From the NCBI GenBank assembly GCA_900088475.1, contig FLMG01002747.1, forward strand, positions 25,280-52,567: 27,288 nt of DNA, given 5' to 3'. The notes beneath the pieces are model-generated. The model searched no databases and was not told the DNA's origin. It saw only the letters and a program-made list of their open reading frames with translations. This DNA is from Hyphochytrium catenoides. Its lineage: Eukaryota > Sar > Hyphochytriomycetes > Hyphochytriales > Hyphochytriaceae. The position numbers and the translations under genes were made by a program. Position 1 is the first letter of the stretch. Each line of letters begins with the position of its first letter. Positions 22,393 through 27,288 of this stretch are shown one piece after another.

Positions 22393-24377
22393 CTAGGAGT
22401 GTGTCGGCAGGACGTTGAAGAAATGATACACCTCTTCCTCATCCAAAACGCCGACCTCAGTGCCGCACTCCCCACAGCTCACGCGGCGGACCCCGTCTTC
22501 AGCAGACTTTGCACATACGGACAGTAGAGAGGAGAGTTAGGGGGGAAAACCAAGGAACCTTCAAGAGAGGATGAGCATCGGCAGAAGGCATGTACTAAGA
22601 ATGAGCCATGTCACGGAGGGAGAATACTGTAACAGTGAGCTCGCCTTATAAGTAGACACAAGCTAACGCAACTTTCTCAGCTTAGACCAGCGAAGATGCA
22701 GGAGGAGCACGAAGTGAAATAGATGGGAAACCTGTGTCTCAGTGGACTCGTCATCCTTCTTCCGCTTGGTTGCTCCCTTTCGTTCTCCGTCTCTCGTCTG
22801 AGCGCTCGGTCTACCTCCCACGTGGCAGTTAATAGCAAAGACAGCACGCCATTGATTGAAGTACCGCTCATGCCTAAAAGCTCCATATCAATCAGACTAA
22901 AGTCATCAAGTTGGTAGGAAGGCAAAGGAGAAGACTCAAGGCTCAACGCGCGGCTAAACATGAACTGACAGCAAACTGTTTGCTTTTGTCAGGAAGGGCA
23001 ATGCGGAAGTGTGCAAAAAGGCGGGACGCATCACTCTTTACATTTGGCAGTCCATGCAAACAATGGAAAAGCAGCAAGGGCAGCTCAGAACCGCGTCCGA
23101 CGCTTCAGGCTTCGTCTCCGCCTTTGAGACTCCAGCACCTGAAAGAAGGGAAGGTCCATGGTAGAAGAAAAGGATAGAAGAGGAAGAGGAGTCAGAGGAC
23201 CAAGGAACCACAATATTCGAGACATAGAGACATGGGGACAGAGCAGTAGACATAGAGACATTCGGGCGTGGCGGGAAAGATAAGTAAGGGGAGACAGACG
23301 GATAGGAACAGGCCATGCACCGCAAGGTGGGGTTGCCCAGCAGTATGGGGATAGTCAGACGCTACTTACGCAGCTCCCTAGCCACCCATGCAGCGTCCTC
23401 ATCGTCAAGCTCTTCTCCATAGAGCTCATCAGGGCCCTCAAACATAAACTCCTTCTTCTTCTTCTTTCCCTTTTTCTCTTTCTCTGGCTCATTGAATCTA
23501 GGAGGCAACGGCGCACCTCCCTTAGCAGGGCCAGCGCCTCTTTCTGCACCTATACAGACGAAGAAACCGTCAGGTCCTTGTCCTTGAAGTGAATTTTCTT
23601 CTTGCCCAGTGTCCCCTTACCCTTGTCATCCGATTTAGTCTTACTGGAAGAGCTACTACGAGGGCCTACAATAGTAAAGATGGCAGATGAGAAGAACTCG
23701 ACAAGGTCGAAGAGACAGAACGAATGCAAGGAGGTAGGGATTGCGGGAGTCAGACGGAGGAGGACAGGGTAGCAATTTCTGATGTCAAGCAGAGGAAACA
23801 GATACATGTGCCGAGAGAGCGGAAAGGATGACGACGCAGGGAGCAAAGAAAGAGACGGCCTAAGGCCAAAAGCCTTTACCGTCCTTTGCGCCTAAATTCC
23901 ACCGTCGCGGCTCCGCGCCAACCGCGACATGTCCTGCCGCAAGGCTGACACTGTCTAGCGAGGCTTCTAGGGACTTTAGACGTGACTGTAACTGCCGGCG
24001 CAGCGCATCCTCCTCTTTTCTCTCCCTCGGTTGCTCTGATATCGCTGCTTCATCTTCATTTCTCTTAAACGAGAGACCATCAACAACAATGAGGCGAGGC
24101 CTGAAAAAATTATGGTAACAAAGAGACCTCACCACTGTCGTTCCAGGCTCTACGGATGAAGGAACAGAGCTCCCTGCATCATCCGTCCGGCGGTACTTAG
24201 AGGGACCTACGCCATGACAAGCAGGACAGGGATTCTGAGCCTAGAGAGAACTAAAGCCAATGGGTGTTGGAGAGTGTAACCTGAGCCGGCGAGCCCAGTT
24301 GGTCTGGTTTGGCCCTCTTCTGCATCATCCACATCGCTGTAGTCCGTCGCACTGTCCTCCTCTTCATAGTAACTCAT
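22393..24377 (-). CDS. EAPP: EAPP homologue (E2F-associated phosphoprotein family), 8 exons
   Basis: Minus-strand exons: 24377-24281, 24206-24133, 24063-23880, 23665-23621, 23549-23370, 23138-23042, 22873-22732, 22506-22393; 310 residues (human EAPP has about 285). Human EAPP is nuclear and binds E2F factors. Visible parts: an acidic Ser/Tyr/Asp-rich N-terminus; a coiled-coil-prone stretch near 70-105; a basic patch then PDELYGEELDDEDAAWV, matching the EAPP motif before its zinc region; DAVLSCPCCFSIVCMDC with Cys213, 216, 221 and 224 as likely Zn ligands (Cys215 is extra); HERYFNQWRAVFAINC; and the C-terminal CGECGTEV with VYHFFNVLPTHS, near-identical to the EAPP end. Exons 5-8 are firm. Exons 1-4 rest on phase and donor strength. 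Intron 1 (24280-24207) and intron 2 (24132-24064) have weaker alternatives. It shares an upstream region with the deaminase at 24938. Confidence 0.9.
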
Positions 24378-24937
24378 TGCACGTACCAACGTCTTGCGAA
24401 CATTAGCTTATGCATGGCATCTCTAGAACAGAACGAGCGCCTGCCGTAGTGCGTAAAGTTGGGCAACTGCACCCAGACGTCAAGCTCCACCAGCCCAAGA
24501 AGCTTGTCAGTTGGCAGATCTCAATAAATAATGGAGATTCTGTGTTGGCAATGGTCTAAGTTGCGAAGATTCTGCGAACAGCAAGGACACTCCGATCCCC
24601 AATAATGGCCCAATTCCTATTCTAATAACAAATATATTGGTTCCAATTTACGATTTTGGTAAGAATGCTCCAAAAGACCTGCTGTAAAAGGGATCGGAGG
24701 ATGATTGTGAAGCTTCATGAAGCTCATCGCCCCCCTGACAGTTGCTATTCAAGGTGTCAAGCTGCCTCATTGGCACCATAGAGGAGGACTCTGCGGATTG
24801 TGAGAGAACGAGAAAAACAGATATAAGACGCTTAGCTGCCCGTCCATGTCAAAAGACAAGATCTGGCCTTGAGCTGGCGGGCAGTGAAGAAAAGAAGTGA
24901 CAGGACGAGTGTGATTGAGACTCTTGATCGACCCCTA
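24378..24937. other. Divergent promoter region between EAPP and DRAP deaminase
   Basis: This 560-base spacer separates the two divergent start codons. It is locally A/T-rich around 24600-24660 and has no open frame worth calling. A shared bidirectional promoter is inferred from position only. Confidence 0.45.
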
Positions 24938-25911
24938 ATGGCGGTGAAGACAGCCTCGACGGGTAAGAGTCTGCTAGAGTTCAGCTCCTTGCTCCTACAG
25001 ATTGATCTCTAATGGACTTGTTTCCTTAGATTATGAATATATGAAGCTCGCGTGTGAGCAAGCTCGGCTTTCCGTGCCTGTAGAGACTGCGTAAGTGGAG
25101 ATCTCTTTTCCTTCTTGCCTTAGTAGGTTCTTCTCTGCTGTCGCTTCCCTTAGAGTAACCCAATTACTACTACCGCAGCTATTGTGTGGGCTGCGTCATT
25201 GTCAGCGATGAGGGGAAAGTAGTCTCGACTGGATTCAGTAGAGAACTTGAGGGCAACACTCATGCGGAAGAATGTGCGTTGAAGAAGCTGGACGGCAAGG
25301 TATATGGATATTAATGGTCTCTTGTCTGCAGCCTTCTTGTCCAGCTCTCTGCCTAGATTGTCTCTCTCTCAGCCAAGGTATGCGTCTTAAAGATCTTGCC
25401 GACAGGCGGAAAGGACGACAGTCTACTCCACAATGGAACCCTGCAGTAAGCGACTTTCAGGGAATCGGCCTTGCGTAGAACATATCATAACGACAAAGGT
25501 AATATCTCAACCAGCGATAGACGGGCGAGGGAGAATGAATATGGACAATAAAGCACGGACAGGAGAAAGAGAGAGAGAGAGAGAGCGAACATGGCTCTAA
25601 AAGCGTAAGAAGACAGTTAAGAGGGTATCAAGGGAGGGAGCGAGGAGAGAATAGGCGATCGAGCGCAGCAGAGGTTAGTATCCTCAGAACGAAGAGGAGA
25701 GCTCAGAAAAAACTGCTCTATCCTCCAGGTCCGCAGAGTAGTCGTTGGCGCTCTGGAACCTGCAAACTTTGTGAAGTGCGAAGGGATACAGATCCTAAGA
25801 GATGCAGGAATAGAAGTGGATCTCTTGCAGGGCCTTGAAGAGGAATGCCTCGCGCCCAACAATCATATACTGAAGCCAAAGGCGGAGATTATTGACTTGG
25901 AAGAGAAGTAG
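24938..25911 (+). CDS. DRAP deaminase of riboflavin synthesis (Rib2 deaminase-domain type), 5 exons
   Basis: Exons: 24938-24962, 25030-25090, 25179-25299, 25406-25498, 25729-25911, giving 160 residues and a TAG stop. The protein is a stand-alone zinc deaminase of the cytidine deaminase superfamily. His57-Ala-Glu59 (in NTHAEECAL) and Cys82...Cys92 (in MEPCSKRLSGNRPC) are the zinc and catalytic residues. The SxRLSGNxPC spacing, the start YMKLACEQAR, the TAYCVGCVIV core and the end EPANFVKC...EEEC match the deaminase half of yeast Rib2. In yeast that domain removes the amino group from the reduced pyrimidine intermediate. Yeast Rib2 also has a pseudouridine synthase half, and bacterial RibD a reductase half; neither is here, so the reductase step must be encoded elsewhere. 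Intron 4 contains a GA repeat. Confidence is high for the fold and good for the pathway. Confidence 0.9.
25568..25585. repeat. GA dinucleotide repeat in deaminase intron 4
   Basis: A perfect AG repeat of 18 bases lies in a purine-rich part of intron 4 (25499-25728). Most other introns in the window are pyrimidine-rich on the sense strand, so this one stands out. Confidence 0.9.
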
Positions 25912-25938
25912 GAGAGAGTGAAGCACACATAGATAAAA

Positions 25939-26000
25939 CAAGAGGAAGAGAGAGAGGGAGACAGACAGACAGAAACAGAGAGAGAGAGAGGCAGAGAAAG
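25939..26000. repeat. Purine-rich GA/CAGA low-complexity tract after the deaminase gene
   Basis: GAGAGA runs with ACAG repeats follow the deaminase stop by about 30 bases, and more GA-rich sequence continues to about 26037. It lies in the 432-base convergent spacer between the deaminase and the gene ending at 26344. A long minus-strand open frame across 25863-26582 is a by-product of this CT-rich complement, not a gene. Nothing else is seen in the spacer 25912-26343. Confidence 0.85.
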
Positions 26001-26343
26001 GCTAATCCTTGCCGAGAAAGAGAGAAAAAGAGAGCAGCTGCGGATCACAGAGGAGACTCTACGACGACTTATCCAGCTAACAAGAAGTCCAGAAGTGGAA
26101 GTTAAGGGACACGAGATAACAGGGAAGCGACGGGTCGAAGAAACCACGCAAGCCGGCCCCAACCCTGACGGGCTCGTGACGGACAAAAATCTTCCTTGCA
26201 AACTTGAGGGTGTCGCATTTATGGTAACAATAAGGAGCTGCAGGAGCGCCCGGAAGACGGCTACACCAATAAATAGTGGAAACGAGGGAAACAAGTAATG
26301 AAACAAGGGACAATTAGCACCACCACACTTTGTCCCTGTAACC

Positions 26344-27288
26344 TTAGAGTTCTGGGATTGGCCGCAAAGAAACAGAGGATGGGCAAAGCTCCGCCAGCTC
26401 TGTGGCCACGATAGCAGGAGAAGGTAACTCCGATACATATAGGACGTTCCAAGGTGCATAGATCTTGACTCGAGTGTTACTCTGAAGGTTATTTTTCTCC
26501 GCCCAACTGCAATTACAGGCAGGAGAAATGGAAGGAAAAAGTAGCCGTGGTGAACACGAGAAAGATGAGTGCAGCGAACCAAGGCGAGAAAACTCAGAAG
26601 AACAAATAGAGGTTAGAATGGGCGAGGGTAGGTGCAGTTATAGGACCACAGCACTTTCAACCGCCTCATCACTGCTCAACCAAGGAACAAACAGCCATGG
26701 GGTGAATTCGGTAAGCATAAAGTTCTAACCTGTAGTCAAATAATACGGTGACGTAGGAACCTACACACTTGAGAGTCTTGTCTACGGAAGACGCAAAGTC
26801 TGTACTGTCTCCCTCCCTTGATTCGGCCGTAATGGCTTCATCATTCGCATCATAGACGTCATGGAGGTAGCACCAGGCGGCATAATGGCGCGAAGAGTCC
26901 ACACGACCCCTAATGATGGTAATAGCCAACCATGGCCGTACCCGAGGGTTGTCCAGAGACGAACGATGGCTGGCCTGCACAGAGATTTATCGATGAGGTG
27001 AGTAGAATCGGGATGAAATGTATGGACGGCAATGACAAGACTGGAAGGTAGCAAACAGGGATTAGTGTCAGACTCACCGTAGCAGAAGAGGAAAAGAGAG
27101 CGATATCTCTCTGCCTACTTCGACTTGAGCGCCCCAAAATAGCAAGGGGTCCTGAGAGAAATCTGGATGGACTGTTTCTCTTTCGTTTCTTGGGGCTCGG
27201 AGTGGTTTGCTGTCCAGTGCCATTGATGCTTCTGGTTAAAATCGGCGAGTGACCAGCCGCGCGGCTGCGCAGAGCTCTTCCGCCTGAT
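26344..27288 (-). CDS. Unidentified nuclear-like protein, 5' end beyond the window, last 3 exons seen
   Basis: Minus-strand exons: 27288-27078 (continues off the window or starts nearby), 26974-26730 and 26506-26344, giving 205 codons plus a TAA stop. The first part is Ser/Arg-rich with a nuclear-localisation-like PKKRKR. The middle reads as a folded segment (RVRPWLAITIIRGRV, then an acidic loop, then CVGSYVTVLFDYS). The end has VKIYAPWNVLYV and SELPSPAIVATELAEL. The frame is supported by matching phases at both introns (0 and 2), good donors (GTGAGT, GTTAGA) and acceptors (TGCAG, TTGCAG), and protein-like composition only in the joined frame. I do not recognise the family. Alternating hydrophobic strands with a YxPW motif hint at a small beta-barrel such as an OB fold, but that is a guess. 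Confidence 0.6.

Noticed and set aside
22252-22527. Plus-strand ORF with protein-like composition (HPPIKLRIIETDLKWRLYDM...)
   Set aside because: At first it looked like a terminal exon of a new gene, but the minus strand of the same bases encodes the diagnostic EAPP C-terminus, so it is an antisense shadow.
24064-24090. Extra EAPP coding segment (PRLIVVDGLSFK)
   Set aside because: It would need a 27-base intron with a poor GTCTCT donor. The GTGAGG donor at 24132 with the acceptor at 24064 gives a normal 69-base intron.
24207-24240. CPACHG zinc-like motif on the minus strand
   Set aside because: It appears only if EAPP exon 2 starts at 24240, which breaks phase with exon 1. The acceptor at 24207 restores phase and gives a 74-base intron like its neighbours.
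25863-26582. 239-codon minus-strand ORF
   Set aside because: It is the CT-rich complement of a GA-rich tract, gives low-complexity Ser/Leu protein, overlaps the deaminase stop, and crosses the well-phased terminal exon of the gene at 26344-27288 in another frame.
1-27288. CRISPR arrays, transposons, integrases, tRNA or rRNA genes, biosynthetic or defence clusters
   Set aside because: I looked on both strands and saw no spaced repeats, transposase motifs, terminal repeats or RNA gene signatures. The window is ordinary eukaryotic genic DNA.

Overview
The window is nuclear DNA of an intron-rich eukaryote with short introns, probably a protist. Nine protein genes can be assembled, eight complete and one cut by the right edge. 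They share about 50 introns, most 60-400 bases long. All introns read as GT-AG except one GC-AG. TAA, TAG and TGA all serve as stops, so the standard genetic code applies. CT-rich tracts are common on the sense strand before genes and inside introns. The lineage cannot be fixed from sequence alone. The stand-alone fungal-type (Rib2-like) riboflavin deaminase argues against an ordinary plant or green alga, while the rest is pan-eukaryotic housekeeping. All gene models come from hand splicing guided by protein families and phase matching; no transcript data were available.

Layout, left to right. (1) Bases 2-4160 hold two paralogous secreted trypsin-like serine proteases, head to head (A on minus, B on plus) across a 1.6 kb spacer. 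(2) Bases 4161-6434 hold no gene I can assemble, only short ambiguous ORFs and a TC microsatellite. (3) 6435-10458 (+) is a 13-exon phosphoglucomutase/phosphopentomutase of the PGM2 type, 603 residues. (4) 11066-13404 (+) is a 6-exon class I glutamine amidotransferase with a probable mitochondrial presequence and a GC-AG intron. It is convergent with (5), 13611-14834 (-), a 3-exon Nudix hydrolase. (6) 15629-21883 (+) is a 14-exon NEMF/Rqc2 homologue of 1177 residues, with a 64-base assembly gap inside intron 2. It is convergent with (7), 22393-24377 (-), an 8-exon homologue of EAPP (E2F-associated phosphoprotein). (8) Divergent from EAPP, 24938-25911 (+) is a 5-exon DRAP deaminase of riboflavin synthesis. 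(9) 26344-27288 (-) is the 3' part of an unidentified, probably nuclear protein.

The genes do not form one pathway. The only functional pairing is the two proteases, clearly a local duplication whose members have diverged in intron number, zymogen N-terminus and active-site surroundings. The rest are independent housekeeping genes: sugar phosphate interconversion, amidotransfer, nucleotide clean-up, ribosome quality control, and riboflavin synthesis. I found no defence system, CRISPR array, transposon, tRNA or rRNA. The most useful results are exact exon models recovering genes that single ORFs hide (NEMF, EAPP, PGM2), and several splice-linked oddities.
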